From positions 62,001 to 126,000 of the forward strand of contig NZ_CANMZV010000005.1 of the NCBI RefSeq assembly GCF_947502415.1: a stretch of DNA of 64,000 nt, given 5' to 3'. The notes beneath the pieces are model-generated. The model was not told the origin of the DNA. It saw nothing but the letters and a program-made list of their open reading frames with translations, and did no database searches. A program made the position numbers and the translations under genes. Origin of the DNA: an uncultured Photobacterium sp. Its GTDB lineage: Bacteria; Pseudomonadota; Gammaproteobacteria; Enterobacterales; Vibrionaceae. Within the stretch, counting starts at the first letter, position 1. Every line of letters starts with the position of its first letter. This document shows, piece after piece, positions 43,020 to 52,902 of this stretch.

Positions 43020-43490
43020 ATGAAGGTAATTGAAGGCGCCATCGCGGCACCAAACGCAAAAGTTGCTATCGTAATCGCACGCTTCAACAGCTTTATCAAT
43101 GAAAGCCTGCTTTCAGGTGCGTTGGACGCACTGAAACGTCAAGGTCAGGTAAGCGATGACAATATCACTGTTGTTCGTTGCCCAGGTGCATACGAGCTTC
43201 CGCTGGTTGCTCAGCAGGTTGCTAAAAGCGACCGTTATGATGCGATTGTTGCGCTAGGCTCTGTGATCCGTGGTGGTACTCCACACTTTGATTATGTTGC
43301 CGGTGAGTGTAATAAAGGTCTGGCGCAAATCGCTCTTGAGTTTAATACTCCAGTTGCTTTTGGTGTTCTGACTGTAGATTCTATCGAACAAGCCATTGAG
43401 CGTGCCGGTACCAAGGCTGGTAATAAAGGGGCAGAGGCTGCACTAAGCGCGCTTGAAATGGTTAATGTCCTGTCCCAAATCGAATCCTAA
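43020..43490 (+). CDS. ribH: 6,7-dimethyl-8-ribityllumazine synthase
   Basis: A 156-residue enzyme that joins DHBP and the ribityl pyrimidine into lumazine; it forms 60-mer shells. Recognised by [15 protein letters not shown], the GAYELPLVA segment, [14 protein letters not shown] and the catalytic histidine in that stretch. AGGAAGGCCC precedes the ATG. Its stop overlaps an ATG just before nusB. Confidence 0.97.
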   Translation: MKVIEGAIAAPNAKVAIVIARFNSFINESLLSGALDALKRQGQVSDDNITVVRCPGAYELPLVAQQVAKSDRYDAIVALGSVIRGGTPHFDYVAGECNKGLAQIALEFNTPVAFGVLTVDSIEQAIERAGTKAGNKGAEAALSALEMVNVLSQIES

Positions 43491-43501
43491 TGGGGGTTAC
43501 T

Positions 43502-43957
43502 GTGAAACCAGCCGCACGTCGAAATGCACGTCAGTTTGCAATCCAAGCAATTTACTCTTGGCAAATCACAAAAGGTAATGTTGCCGATATCGAGCAGCAC
43601 TTCCTTTCAGGCGATAACTTTGAAGAAGAAGAGCACCAGGCTGATGCGCCAGTGCTAGCAGTACCACAAACAGATGTTGCATACTTCCGTGATCTGTTCA
43701 CTGGTGTAGTACTGAACCATCAGGAACTGGACAGCAAAATGCGTCCGTACCTGTCGCGTCCTCTTCAGGATCTGGATCAGATGGAACTTGCGCTACTTCG
43801 TCTTGCTATGTACGAGATGGTGAAGCGTGATGATGTTCCTTACAAAGTGGTTATCAACGAAGCTATCGAACTTGCTAAAATATTCGGTGCAGAAGATAGT
43901 CACAAGTTTGTGAATGGTGTACTTGATAAAGCCGCACCAAGTCTTCGCAAGAAGTAA
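43502..43957 (+). CDS. nusB: Transcription antitermination factor NusB
   Basis: A 151-residue all-helical RNA-binding protein that, with NusE, binds boxA in rRNA leader transcripts. N-terminus [20 protein letters not shown] and C-terminus [27 protein letters not shown] are near-invariant. GTG 43502 is chosen to give the family MKPAARR-like start with GGGGGTT upstream; an ATG at 43490 overlapping the ribH stop is possible. Confidence 0.97.
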   Translation: MKPAARRNARQFAIQAIYSWQITKGNVADIEQHFLSGDNFEEEEHQADAPVLAVPQTDVAYFRDLFTGVVLNHQELDSKMRPYLSRPLQDLDQMELALLRLAMYEMVKRDDVPYKVVINEAIELAKIFGAEDSHKFVNGVLDKAAPSLRKK

Positions 43958-43973
43958 TAAAATACGATTCCAG

Positions 43974-43997
43974 AGGCCAGCTAAGCTGGCCTTTTTT
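43974..43997 (+). terminator. Terminator between nusB and thiL
   Basis: AGGCCAGC-taa-GCTGGCCTTTTTT ends only 18 bases before the thiL ATG, so thiL needs readthrough or a promoter inside nusB. Confidence 0.88.
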
Positions 43998-44014
43998 ATA
44001 TCTAAAGAATTCAT

Positions 44015-44989
44015 ATGGCCCGTAACGAATTTGACCTCATTGCTCGGTATTTTGAGCACCAGAATGTAAACCGTCGTGATGTCGCGCTGTCCATCGGTGA
44101 TGATTGTGCCTTGTTAGAGGTACCGGCCGGCAGTCAGCTGGCTGTCAGTACTGATTCACTGGTTGCCGGTACACACTTTTTGGCTAATGCTGATCCAGCT
44201 CTGGTCGCTCATAAAGCACTGGCTTCTAATTTGAGTGACTTGGCTGCGATGGGAGCAACGCCGGCCTGGGTTTCGCTGGCCCTGACAATGCCGAGTCCGG
44301 ATGAGCAGTGGCTGAAGCCGTTTTGCCAGGGGTTCTTTGCCTTGGCTGATTACTATAATGTCCAACTGGTTGGTGGGGATACGACCAAGGGGCCATTGAG
44401 TATTACGATCACCGTGCATGGGTTTGTCCCGCAAGGGAAGGCTCTGACTCGTGGTGGCGCAGAGGCCGGTGACTGGGTTTATGTCACAGGAAACCTGGGT
44501 GATAGTGCTGCCGGATTAGCTTTGCTGTTGGGTGATAAATGCCTTGATGATGAAAAGTTAAAAGCTACTTTGCTTGAACGTCATTACAGGGCGCAGCCTC
44601 GGATCTTGGCAGGCCAGGCCCTGCGTGGGGTCGCATCAGCCGCGTTGGATATTTCTGATGGCCTGATTTCTGATCTCGGCCATATTTTGAAGCGCTCCGG
44701 GCTTGGCGCAGACATTGAGGTTGATAGAATACCGCTTTCGCCAGAGCTATGTCAGTTTGAACCTAACGATACCCAAGCACGCCAGATGGCACTGAGTAGC
44801 GGTGAGGAATATGAGCTGTGCTTTACGGTACCAGAGCAAAATCGAGGCGCTTTAGATACAACGTTGGCGCATTCCGGTGTTAAGGCGACTTGTATTGGTC
44901 AGCTGCGATCAGGATCGGGGATCAAACTTGTCCGGGATGGGCAGGAGCTTGACTGGCATTTGCATGGCTATGACCACTTTGCGGAGTAA
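44015..44989 (+). CDS. thiL: Thiamine-monophosphate kinase
   Basis: A 324-residue kinase of the AIRS/PurM fold phosphorylating thiamine monophosphate to thiamine pyrophosphate. N-terminal FDLIARYF, then [12 protein letters not shown] and [12 protein letters not shown] with magnesium aspartates, [13 protein letters not shown], and [14 protein letters not shown]. The last step of the thiamine route; dxs supplies an early precursor and ThiI the sulfur. Only 3 bases separate it from pgpA. Confidence 0.97.
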   Translation: MARNEFDLIARYFEHQNVNRRDVALSIGDDCALLEVPAGSQLAVSTDSLVAGTHFLANADPALVAHKALASNLSDLAAMGATPAWVSLALTMPSPDEQWLKPFCQGFFALADYYNVQLVGGDTTKGPLSITITVHGFVPQGKALTRGGAEAGDWVYVTGNLGDSAAGLALLLGDKCLDDEKLKATLLERHYRAQPRILAGQALRGVASAALDISDGLISDLGHILKRSGLGADIEVDRIPLSPELCQFEPNDTQARQMALSSGEEYELCFTVPEQNRGALDTTLAHSGVKATCIGQLRSGSGIKLVRDGQELDWHLHGYDHFAE

Positions 44990-44992
44990 TTT

Positions 44993-45478
44993 GTGGGAAA
45001 TCCAAAAGATAAAATTAGTTTAAAAAATCCCTGGCATTTATTAGCGACAGGGTTCGGTAGTGGTTTGTCTCCGGTTGTGCCGGGCACTATGGGAACTCTG
45101 GCTGCAATTCCATTTTATTTGTTGCTTGCTCAGCTGCCATTTGCGGCTTATTTAGTGATTACCTTAGTTTCGGCCTTGATTGGGATTACGATTTGTCAGA
45201 AAACCTCTGATGATATGGGGGTTCATGATCACGGTAGTATCGTTTGGGACGAGTTTGTCGGATTTTGGATCACTATGGCCATTGCTCCAGTGGTGACCTG
45301 GCAGTGGGTGTTGGCAGGTTTTGTTCTATTCCGATTCTTTGACATGGTGAAGCCATGGCCAATCAGCTGGCTCGACAAGCATGTTCATGGTGGCTTTGGG
45401 ATCATGGTAGACGATATCCTGGCTGGATTCATGGCCATGATATCTCTGTGGGGTGTTGGTTACTGGATGGGTTGGTAA
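44993..45478 (+). CDS. pgpA: Phosphatidylglycerophosphatase A
   Basis: A 161-residue inner-membrane enzyme that dephosphorylates PGP to phosphatidylglycerol. Family motifs: NPWHLLATGFGSGLSPVVPGTMGTL, HDHGSIVWDEFVGFWI and FRFFDMVKPWPI; three to four membrane spans. It starts with GTG at 44993 right after the thiL stop, so it is translationally linked to thiL, as in E. coli. Confidence 0.96.
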   Translation: MGNPKDKISLKNPWHLLATGFGSGLSPVVPGTMGTLAAIPFYLLLAQLPFAAYLVITLVSALIGITICQKTSDDMGVHDHGSIVWDEFVGFWITMAIAPVVTWQWVLAGFVLFRFFDMVKPWPISWLDKHVHGGFGIMVDDILAGFMAMISLWGVGYWMGW

Positions 45479-45502
45479 CCTACATCTTGCTTCAGATGCT
45501 CC

Positions 45503-45529
45503 AAGCCGCGCTATATGCGCGGCTTTTTT
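45503..45529 (+). terminator. Intrinsic terminator of thiL-pgpA
   Basis: AAGCCGCGC-tatat-GCGCGGCTTTTTT; 8-bp GC stem with T-run. Confidence 0.92.
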
Positions 45530-45645
45530 ATTTGTTCCTAAAATCAACACGCTAACTATAATTCGTCTAGGCTTATACCTACAGAATCATTATCCCGGCG
45601 GGAGCAGTTGCCGCTATGTGTTATTTGATGATTGAGTGGGGTGCT

Positions 45646-47715
45646 ATGCCGAGGCATTGGATGAATGGGTTAATTGGTTTGCTGGCAGTGTTACCAGCAT
45701 ATGCAGATGTTTATCCGTCGACAGGAACAGCCTGGGTTTTGCCCGGAGGTTGGACAGATCCATTAGCAACTTCATATTTTGATACATCCCACGAGGTTAA
45801 AGAATGGGAAGCGGCGCATGCCGATGTCGTATTTGGCAGTATGCAGGATGTGGACATTAATAATGAGATGATAGCGATGGGTTACATATATACCCAAAAG
45901 CTGAATTGTCGTCCGGGCAGGCAGTCAGCCTGGCTCAGCAAGCACGCTGCAGAAGAAGGAATCGATATGGAAGATGGATTCCTGCACTTTTCTGAAGATA
46001 CCCGTCTGGTTGTTGTAAAAGCCAGCTCCGGGCTGGATTATTTGCTAAAGGGCAAGCCTTACCACCTTTTACTTATCCGTGATAACCAATTTTCGACTGC
46101 CCGATTGCCGCTTACCTTACAACCCGGAGATGAGTTGGTTGTTTTCTCCTCCTATCCTTTTGATGCTTTTGACGTTCAGGCCACAGCTACGCCATTAGTG
46201 AAGCGAAATATAACCGATGATGAAGGCAACATTGCCGGGTGGAAAAAGTTAAAAGTGGAGTGGGAGCTGAATATCGGTGCTGATAAGGAGGGTATAAATC
46301 AAAATCTTACCAGTGAATTGACTCTCACTAAACCATGGCAGAGTGCTTGGCCGTATTACCGCCATCGTAAGTTGAACAGCGGCAAGGCCGGGTTGGATAA
46401 TGGCTTGAAAACCTGGATGCTGAAACTGAGCTGGGCGCAGGAAACAACCTTGGCTTCGTTGGCAATTAAGCCCTGGCTTTCACTCAGTGCACAACAGTTA
46501 GCAATTCCCGGTTGGGATGGAGCCAATGATGTTGATGGTGATGGATATATCAATGATAAAGAATTTGCCACACGCAGAAATACAGGGGCGAGCGCTCGTT
46601 TTCGTCATCAGTCTCGTTTGATCCCTGCCGGACATATGTGGCCGGGAACGTGCTGGTACCGGGTAAATTTTACTAATAAAGAGTTTAATGACTTGCACGC
46701 TAATTGGTACCGGGAAGACTGGCTGCAACAGGGGCTGAGTGGTGCATATAACGACGATATGGCCAAGTTACTGGGTTCGAACCAGTTTGTGGTGGTATCG
46801 GGTGGAAAGATCAGTGAGATGGCAGATCTGGCCGGGAGTGAAGCTGCTGAAAGTGAGTATGCACTTCAGCTAGCGGCTTTTTTGCAGTTAGTGAAAAAGA
46901 AAACCCAGACCCAGTGGCTGGCCGCCAACATTTCTGAGCTTAACCTCTGGCATTACTCGGCGTGGCCTCCGGAATTGCAGGATGTGGTGGATGTTTGGTT
47001 AAGGGAGCATTACCTGACACCAGCGATGGGATTACAGCGTTTGCAGCGTTCCTGGGATAGTTTTGCTTTGGCTAAGGCCGGGGATAAAAGCCTTGTTATG
47101 ACCTCGGTTAAAGGCGGTCTTAGTGAACTCGACTCATCTGTGGCTGAAACCTGGCACCGGGATATCGAAACAGGTCTGGCACTGTATTACCTCTTCAATT
47201 TGCCAGGTTATACCTACTACCATAGCTGGAATCAGACTTTTACCTATGGCAGTGGCAATACATCACGGAAAAACTGGTATCGGCAGGGGGTGCCGAAAAA
47301 TTGGGTTTACCAGCCTACGGCAATGCTTGAAGTTGATATCGGGCAGCCAACAGTGATACCCAAAGGTTATAAAGTTGTCTCCTTGGATAATAAAGGAGAT
47401 AAGGTGAAATCAACAGCTTCATCGATATCGGACATTCCGATCAAGCCTGCTAACTGGTTCTGGTTGTATCGTACCGGCTGGTTTGGTGAGCCTCAAGAAG
47501 GGGTGATTGCTAGAAATTATAGTGATGGTTTGGTGTTGTATCGCGCTGTCAGGGAAAGGAATGATAAAGGTTTTCTGTTGGCTAAACCACTCAGGGTCTC
47601 CCTGCCAGGAGAATATCAGCGGGTCAGTTACGATGGTTCACTGGGAGAACCGGCGCGCTATATCGAAGTTGGCGGTTATGAAGGGATCGTATTGAAGAAG
47701 GCCAAACAGCCGTGA
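45646..47715 (+). CDS. Large secreted protein with EF-hand loop, unknown function
   Basis: A 689-residue protein with a Sec signal peptide (MNGLIGLLAVLPAYA, cleavage before DVYPS). I do not recognise the family. It is rich in Trp and Tyr, as carbohydrate-active or surface proteins often are. A perfect 12-residue EF-hand/dockerin-type calcium loop, DVDGDGYINDKE, spans D295-E306. The C-terminal part from about 560 (NWFWLYRTGWFG, DGLVLYRAVRER, VSLPGEYQRVSYDGS, GYEGIVL) resembles the end of bacterial proteins loosely called putative glycosyl hydrolases. Only three cysteines are noticed. ATG 45646 follows AGTGGGGTGCT; an earlier ATG at 45616 would bury the signal peptide. Monocistronic between pgpA and the converging dxs. 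Confidence 0.72.
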   Translation: MPRHWMNGLIGLLAVLPAYADVYPSTGTAWVLPGGWTDPLATSYFDTSHEVKEWEAAHADVVFGSMQDVDINNEMIAMGYIYTQKLNCRPGRQSAWLSKHAAEEGIDMEDGFLHFSEDTRLVVVKASSGLDYLLKGKPYHLLLIRDNQFSTARLPLTLQPGDELVVFSSYPFDAFDVQATATPLVKRNITDDEGNIAGWKKLKVEWELNIGADKEGINQNLTSELTLTKPWQSAWPYYRHRKLNSGKAGLDNGLKTWMLKLSWAQETTLASLAIKPWLSLSAQQLAIPGWDGANDVDGDGYINDKEFATRRNTGASARFRHQSRLIPAGHMWPGTCWYRVNFTNKEFNDLHANWYREDWLQQGLSGAYNDDMAKLLGSNQFVVVSGGKISEMADLAGSEAAESEYALQLAAFLQLVKKKTQTQWLAANISELNLWHYSAWPPELQDVVDVWLREHYLTPAMGLQRLQRSWDSFALAKAGDKSLVMTSVKGGLSELDSSVAETWHRDIETGLALYYLFNLPGYTYYHSWNQTFTYGSGNTSRKNWYRQGVPKNWVYQPTAMLEVDIGQPTVIPKGYKVVSLDNKGDKVKSTASSISDIPIKPANWFWLYRTGWFGEPQEGVIARNYSDGLVLYRAVRERNDKGFLLAKPLRVSLPGEYQRVSYDGSLGEPARYIEVGGYEGIVLKKAKQP

Positions 47716-47723
47716 TGGAAATA

Positions 47724-47747
47724 GTGCCGGAAAACTCCGGCACCTTA
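47724..47747. terminator. Hairpin between converging genes
   Basis: GTGCCGGA-aaac-TCCGGCAC perfect 8-bp stem followed by CTTATT on the plus strand. Weak T-run; may serve the EF-hand protein gene and dxs. Confidence 0.55.
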
Positions 47748-47771
47748 TTAATTTCCTGCACCTTATTAATT
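47740..47771 (+). repeat. Direct repeat, 14 bases
   Basis: GCACCTTATTAATT occurs at 47740-47753 and again at 47758-47771, with four bases between, in the gap before dxs. Likely a local duplication. Confidence 0.85.
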
Positions 47772-47776
47772 GTTGC

Positions 47777-49636
47777 TTAGGCGATATATTCGCGGATCTG
47801 CTTTTCGATCCCCGGACCATCGATTTCCAGCATAGCGTGTAGCTCAGCCTGGGTACCTTGTTCAATGAAACGATCTGGTAGGCCGATATTTAGTACCGGT
47901 TTCAGTACTTTCTGTTTCATCAGGAACTCATTAACACCACTACCTGCACCGCCGGCAATCGCATTTTCTTCCACTGTCACCAGTACATCGTGGTTGGCAG
48001 CCAATTCCAGGATCAAGGCTTCATCCAATGGTTTGACAAAGCGCATGTCGGCAACTGTTGCGTTGAGGTTTTCAGCCGCTGCCAAAGCGTAGCTCAGGGT
48101 TGTACCAAAGTTCAGGATCGCAATGCGCTCACCTTTACGACGTACGATACCCTTACCGATTTCAAGTGCTGTCATCTCACGCTCAGGCGTTATACCGGTT
48201 CCGCTGCCTCGAGGGTAACGAACTGCGCTTGGTCCTTGATGCTTGTGGCCGGTATACAGCATCTGGCGGCATTCGTTTTCATCGCTTGGCGCCATGATCA
48301 CCATGTTCGGAATACAACGCATAAAGCTCAGGTCAAATGAGCCTTGGTGAGTCTGGCCGTCAGATCCAACCAGTCCGCCACGGTCGATGGCAAACATAAC
48401 AGGTAGATCCATAATAGCGATATCGTGGATCAGCTGGTCATAGCCGCGTTGCAGGAAGGTGGAGTAGATCGCAACTACCGGGTTGTAACCACCGATAGCC
48501 ATGCCGGTTGCAAGCGTCACTGCATGCTGTTCTGCAATGGCGACATCGAAATACTGATCCGGGTATTCCTTGGAGAACCGAACCATACCTGAGCCTTCGC
48601 GCATCGCCGGTGTGATAGCCATCAGCTTCTTGTCTTGCTCGGCCATATCACATAACCAGTTGCCGAAGACATTGGAGAATGTCGGTTTGCTCGGGGCTTT
48701 CGGGATCGGATTCTGTGTCAGATCGAACTTAGGTACAGCATGGTAGTTGATCGGATCGGCTTCGGCCGGCGCATAGCCTTTGCCTTTTTTGGTCATAATA
48801 TGAAGGAATTGCGGTCCTTTCAGGTTACGCATATTCTTCAGTGTTTTGACCAGTTCGTCGACATCATGACCGTCAACCGGGCCGATGTAGTTGAACCCTA
48901 GTTCTTCGAACATAGTGCCCGGAACAACCATACCTTTCAGGTGTTCTTCTGCTCGCTTGACCAGCTCTTTAATCGGTGGCGCACCAGATAGCACTTTCTT
49001 TCCACCTTCACGGATGGTGGTATAGAGGTTGCCAGAGAGCAAACGGGCTAAGTGGTTGTTCAATGCGCCGACGTTTTCTGAAATTGACATCTCATTGTCA
49101 TTCAGGATCACCAGCATATCTGAATGGACATCACCAGCGTGGTTCATGGCTTCAAATGCCATTCCGGCCGTGATTGCTCCATCACCAATAACACTGACGA
49201 CTTTGCGGCCTAAGCCTTCTTTTTCGGCAGCAATGGCCATACCTAGCCCGGCACTGATCGAAGTCGATGAGTGACCGACAGAAAGAACATCATATTCACT
49301 TTCTTCACGCCACGGGAATGGGTGGAGACCGTCTTTCTGGCGGATAGTAGACATTGCCTCGCGTCGGCCTGTCAGGATTTTGTGCGGGTATGCCTGATGG
49401 CCTACATCCCAGATCAAGTGATCGAAAGGCGTGTTGTAGACATAATGCAGGGCAACAGTCAGCTCGACGGCACCTAAGCCGGAGGCAAAGTGACCACTGC
49501 TTTGGCTTACTGACTTCAGTAAGTAGGTGCGTAGTTCATCGCAAACTGCCGGTAAGCTTTCGGCCGGCAATAAGCGAAGTTCATCTGGGGTGTTCGCCAG
49601 AGCCAGATGAGGGTATTTTGAAATATCCAGTGTCAT
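47777..49636 (-). CDS. dxs: 1-deoxy-D-xylulose-5-phosphate synthase
   Basis: A 619-residue TPP enzyme (E. coli 620), first step of the MEP isoprenoid route and a source for thiamine and pyridoxal. Signature regions: [15 protein letters not shown], the TPP motif [19 protein letters not shown], transketolase-like [17 protein letters not shown] and [15 protein letters not shown]. Twenty-four bases downstream of ispA in the same direction, so cotranscribed in the xseB-ispA-dxs operon. Confidence 0.98.
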   Translation of the reverse strand: MTLDISKYPHLALANTPDELRLLPAESLPAVCDELRTYLLKSVSQSSGHFASGLGAVELTVALHYVYNTPFDHLIWDVGHQAYPHKILTGRREAMSTIRQKDGLHPFPWREESEYDVLSVGHSSTSISAGLGMAIAAEKEGLGRKVVSVIGDGAITAGMAFEAMNHAGDVHSDMLVILNDNEMSISENVGALNNHLARLLSGNLYTTIREGGKKVLSGAPPIKELVKRAEEHLKGMVVPGTMFEELGFNYIGPVDGHDVDELVKTLKNMRNLKGPQFLHIMTKKGKGYAPAEADPINYHAVPKFDLTQNPIPKAPSKPTFSNVFGNWLCDMAEQDKKLMAITPAMREGSGMVRFSKEYPDQYFDVAIAEQHAVTLATGMAIGGYNPVVAIYSTFLQRGYDQLIHDIAIMDLPVMFAIDRGGLVGSDGQTHQGSFDLSFMRCIPNMVIMAPSDENECRQMLYTGHKHQGPSAVRYPRGSGTGITPEREMTALEIGKGIVRRKGERIAILNFGTTLSYALAAAENLNATVADMRFVKPLDEALILELAANHDVLVTVEENAIAGGAGSGVNEFLMKQKVLKPVLNIGLPDRFIEQGTQAELHAMLEIDGPGIEKQIREYIA

Positions 49637-49660
49637 AACAGTTCGGCGCTTTTACTGATT

Positions 49661-50563
49661 TTAGTTATTGCGCTCGATGACGTATCGGGCAAAAACTTCT
49701 AATTGGTCTGTATTGTAGGGTATTGCATCCAATGCTTGTAGCGCTTCTTGATAAAGTTGTTGCGCTTTTTCTTTCGCTCCCTCTAATCCCAGTAGTGCCG
49801 GATAGGTGCTTTTTTCCAGTTCAAGATCAGAACCCTGCGGTTTTCCTAGGGTTTCAGTATCACTGGTAACATCAAGAATATCATCCTGAACCTGGAAGGC
49901 CAGGCCAATAGCATCAGCATACTGGTTGAGCTGCGGTAAAACTGTGACCCCTTTATCACCTGCGGCCAGGGCGCCGAGGCGGATGGCACAGCGGATCAGC
50001 GCCCCGGTTTTGTGTTTATGGATGGTTTCCAGTTGTTCCAGCGAAACCTGTTGGCCTTCAGCTTCTAAGTCCAGGGCCTGGCCCATACACATGCCGCCAG
50101 CACCGGAAGCTTGTGCTAGTTCCGAGATCATCTTGACCCGGTATTTTTCGCCGAGCTTGCTCAGCGAACCGGAGGCCAGGATTTCAAATGCCAGCGTCTG
50201 CAAGGCATCACCGGCCAGAATGGCTGTCGCTTCATCAAAAGCAATATGGCAAGTTGGCTGGCCTCGGCGAAGGTTGTCGTCATCCATGGCCGGTAGGTCA
50301 TCATGGATTAAGGAATATGCATGAATGCACTCCACGGCAGCCGCCGGGGTATCAAGCTCATCACAGCTGGCACCTAACATTTGGCCCGTAATGTAAGTCA
50401 AAAAAGGACGGGCGCGCTTGCCTCCGAGCAGTGTACCGTGTTTCATCGCCTTGATCAGGAACTGATTGGAGAAAGGCTGGTCGGCGATCCACTGGGCAAG
50501 CTGCTGGTTATTACGATCTGCGTAATACTGCAAAGACTGTGACAGAATCGAGGTGTTATTCAT
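49661..50563 (-). CDS. ispA: Farnesyl diphosphate synthase
   Basis: A 300-residue prenyl transferase (E. coli 299) making FPP from IPP and DMAPP. First aspartate-rich motif DDLPAMDDD, second QVQDDILDVTSD, with GGKRARPFL near the N-terminus. ATG 50563 is chosen by length and overlaps the xseB stop by 8 bases; ATG 50572 is an alternative. The middle gene of xseB-ispA-dxs. Confidence 0.97.
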   Translation of the reverse strand: MNNTSILSQSLQYYADRNNQQLAQWIADQPFSNQFLIKAMKHGTLLGGKRARPFLTYITGQMLGASCDELDTPAAAVECIHAYSLIHDDLPAMDDDNLRRGQPTCHIAFDEATAILAGDALQTLAFEILASGSLSKLGEKYRVKMISELAQASGAGGMCMGQALDLEAEGQQVSLEQLETIHKHKTGALIRCAIRLGALAAGDKGVTVLPQLNQYADAIGLAFQVQDDILDVTSDTETLGKPQGSDLELEKSTYPALLGLEGAKEKAQQLYQEALQALDAIPYNTDQLEVFARYVIERNN

Positions 50564-50798
50564 TATTTGCATCAAATTCAGTCAGGGGGGATTCATCATC
50601 TGCCTGAAGCAGAATTTCTACACGTTGCTCGGCTTGGGTCAGCTTTTGCTGGCTGCAACGGGCAAGTGCAATACCACGTTCAAATTTTTTCAGCGCATCT
50701 TCCAACGCAATATCACCGGATTCCAGCTCGTTGACGATGCTGTCTAGTTCGTCCAGTGCGGCTTCAAACGCCATATTTTCTGGTTTTTTAGCTGCCAT
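50556..50798 (-). CDS. xseB: Exodeoxyribonuclease VII small subunit
   Basis: An 80-residue helical-hairpin protein that binds several copies to XseA. Family pattern FEAALDELDSIVNELESGDIALEDALKKFERGI is complete. First gene of the minus-strand operon, divergent from pomA. Confidence 0.96.
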   Translation of the reverse strand: MAAKKPENMAFEAALDELDSIVNELESGDIALEDALKKFERGIALARCSQQKLTQAEQRVEILLQADDESPLTEFDANNE

Positions 50799-51066
50799 AA
50801 AGGGTTCACTATGAGTTAAGTGCAGGAAAAATAACGTAGAGACTATATCTGGGTCAAATTATGTCACAGGATTCTGTGTAACAGACAATTATTTTCGCTT
50901 TTTACTGTGAGAACACTAAACCAAATTTAATTGATGCCGATATAAAGCAAGATTGAACGATTGATTATCTCTGAATGGGAAGATGGTTGTTCAATTTGAG
51001 ATAGAGTTCGATAGAATATACGTTGATAAATTAGTTGGCGTTGTGTCGTAAATTGGAGAGTTGCTG

Positions 51067-51828
51067 GTGGATTTGGCTACCCTTATAGGTTTAATTGGGT
51101 CTTTTGTCTTTGTCATCATGGCGATGGTGCTTGGCGGTAGTATCAGTATGTTTGTTGATACTCAGTCGAGCCTGATTGTGTTTTGTGGTTCGATGTTTGT
51201 CGTTTTGATGCAGTTCAGTATCGGGCAATTCTTCGGCGCAGCAAAAATTGCAGTAAAGGCGTTCATGTTCAAAGCCGATAATCCGGTAGATTTGATTGCC
51301 AAAGTTGTTGAGATGGCTGATGCTGCTCGTAAGGGCGGTTTTCTTGCACTGGAAGAGATGGAAGTAGAAAACACTTTCCTTCGTAAGGGGATTGATCTTC
51401 TGGTTGATGGTCATGATGCTGATGTTGTTCGTGCAACAATGCAGAAAGATATAGCTTTGACTAATGAACGGCATGAGCAAGGTGCCGGTATCTTTAAAGC
51501 TTTGGGAGATGTTGCCCCTGCTATGGGGATGATCGGTACATTGATTGGTCTGGTAGCCATGCTGTCAAACATGGATGACCCTAAATCGATTGGCCCGGCG
51601 ATGGCGGTTGCCCTTTTGACGACACTGTATGGAGCGGTTCTTGCCAACATGGTTATGTTGCCGATTGCGGCCAAGCTGAAGTTGCGTAAAGACGAAGAGA
51701 AGCTGAACCGTCGTCTGATTATGGATGGTGTTCTGGCTATTCAGGATGGTCAGAACCCGAGGGTGATTGACGGTTATCTGAAAAACTACCTTAACGAGAA
51801 GAAACGTAGCTTCGACGGCGACGAATAA
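51067..51828 (+). CDS. pomA: Sodium-driven flagellar stator protein PomA
   Basis: A 253-residue inner-membrane protein, same length as the V. alginolyticus protein, forming with PomB the sodium channel stator of the polar flagellum. Four membrane spans: two at the N-terminus (DLATLIGLIGSFVFVIMAMVLGG) and two around 145-200 (GDVAPAMGMIGTLIGLVAML, AMAVALLTTLYGAVLANM), with a cytoplasmic loop between. GTG 51067 lies 6 bases after GGAGAG and matches the family N-terminus; TTG 51061 is less likely. pomB follows after 11 bases. Confidence 0.96.
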   Translation: MDLATLIGLIGSFVFVIMAMVLGGSISMFVDTQSSLIVFCGSMFVVLMQFSIGQFFGAAKIAVKAFMFKADNPVDLIAKVVEMADAARKGGFLALEEMEVENTFLRKGIDLLVDGHDADVVRATMQKDIALTNERHEQGAGIFKALGDVAPAMGMIGTLIGLVAMLSNMDDPKSIGPAMAVALLTTLYGAVLANMVMLPIAAKLKLRKDEEKLNRRLIMDGVLAIQDGQNPRVIDGYLKNYLNEKKRSFDGDE

Positions 51829-51839
51829 CGGGAGGGACA

Positions 51840-52757
51840 ATGGAAGATGAATGCAAATGTCCCCCCCCGGGGCTGCCTGCGTGGATGGGTACTTTCGCCG
51901 ATCTGATGTCTTTGTTGATGTGTTTTTTCGTACTGCTACTTTCGTTCTCGGAAATGGATGTACTGAAATTTAAACAGATCGCAGGTTCGATGAAATTTGC
52001 TTTTGGTGTCCAGAACATGCTTGAAGTTAAGGACATTCCGAAGGGGACAAGCGTGATTGCCCAGGAATTCCGGCCAGGCCGACCAGAGCCGACGCCGATT
52101 GAAGTGATCATGCAGCAGACGATTGATATGACCCAGCGGACACTGGATTTTCATGAAGGGGAGTCCGAGCGGGCTGGGGGGACCAAGCGCGAAGCTGGTC
52201 AGCTGACTGGCGGTCAGAGCCCAGAAGTATCTACCGAGCAAAATGAAAGCAGCGAATCAGAAATGTCTGAGTCGCAAAAGCAGTTGCTGGAAGTGCTGCA
52301 AAAGGCCCTTGACCGTGAAATCAAGGAAGGGATGATTGAAGTTGAGAGTTTTGGTCAGCAAGTAGTGATAAGGATCAAGGAGAAAGGTTCGTTCCCTGCC
52401 GGTTCTGCATTTCTGCAACCGAAATTCCGCCCGTTGGTAAGACAGGTCGCGAATTTGGTGAAAGATGTTCCGGGTGTGATCAGGGTATCCGGCCATACAG
52501 ATAATCATAAACTGGATTCGGAGCTTTATCGTTCGAACTGGGATCTTTCAGCCCAGCGGGCAGTATCGGTTGCCCAGGAGATGGAAAAAGTCGAAGGGTT
52601 TAACCATAAACGACTGCGGGTTGTCGGCCTGGCTGATATAGCACCGCTGAACGACAATAAGACTGAAGCGCAGCGCAAAGAAAACCGTCGTGTTGAAATC
52701 TCGATAATGCAGGGTAAACCGCATTACTCTGAGGAAATGTCTAGCAGTCAAAATTAA
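51840..52757 (+). CDS. pomB: Sodium-driven flagellar stator protein PomB
   Basis: A 305-residue partner of PomA. One membrane span (residues about 16-40) with the ion-binding aspartate D21 in WMGTFADLMSLLMCFFVLLLSF; a periplasmic linker; C-terminal OmpA-like peptidoglycan-binding domain with VSGHTDNHKL and NRRVEISI. GGGAGGG precedes the ATG. The pair marks a sodium-powered polar flagellum, typical of Vibrionaceae. Confidence 0.96.
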   Translation: MEDECKCPPPGLPAWMGTFADLMSLLMCFFVLLLSFSEMDVLKFKQIAGSMKFAFGVQNMLEVKDIPKGTSVIAQEFRPGRPEPTPIEVIMQQTIDMTQRTLDFHEGESERAGGTKREAGQLTGGQSPEVSTEQNESSESEMSESQKQLLEVLQKALDREIKEGMIEVESFGQQVVIRIKEKGSFPAGSAFLQPKFRPLVRQVANLVKDVPGVIRVSGHTDNHKLDSELYRSNWDLSAQRAVSVAQEMEKVEGFNHKRLRVVGLADIAPLNDNKTEAQRKENRRVEISIMQGKPHYSEEMSSSQN

Positions 52758-52902
52758 GCCTACACTAAACCTAACAGTGAACTATATACAAGGTGAGGCA
52801 ACTCACCTTGTATATCTTTGTTTCAGCAACAGCTTGCTTGCTGTATAATCCGCGCCTTTAATTCCTTATGGTATTGTTTGGCCCTGTCTAGCGAAGCGTG
52901 TT

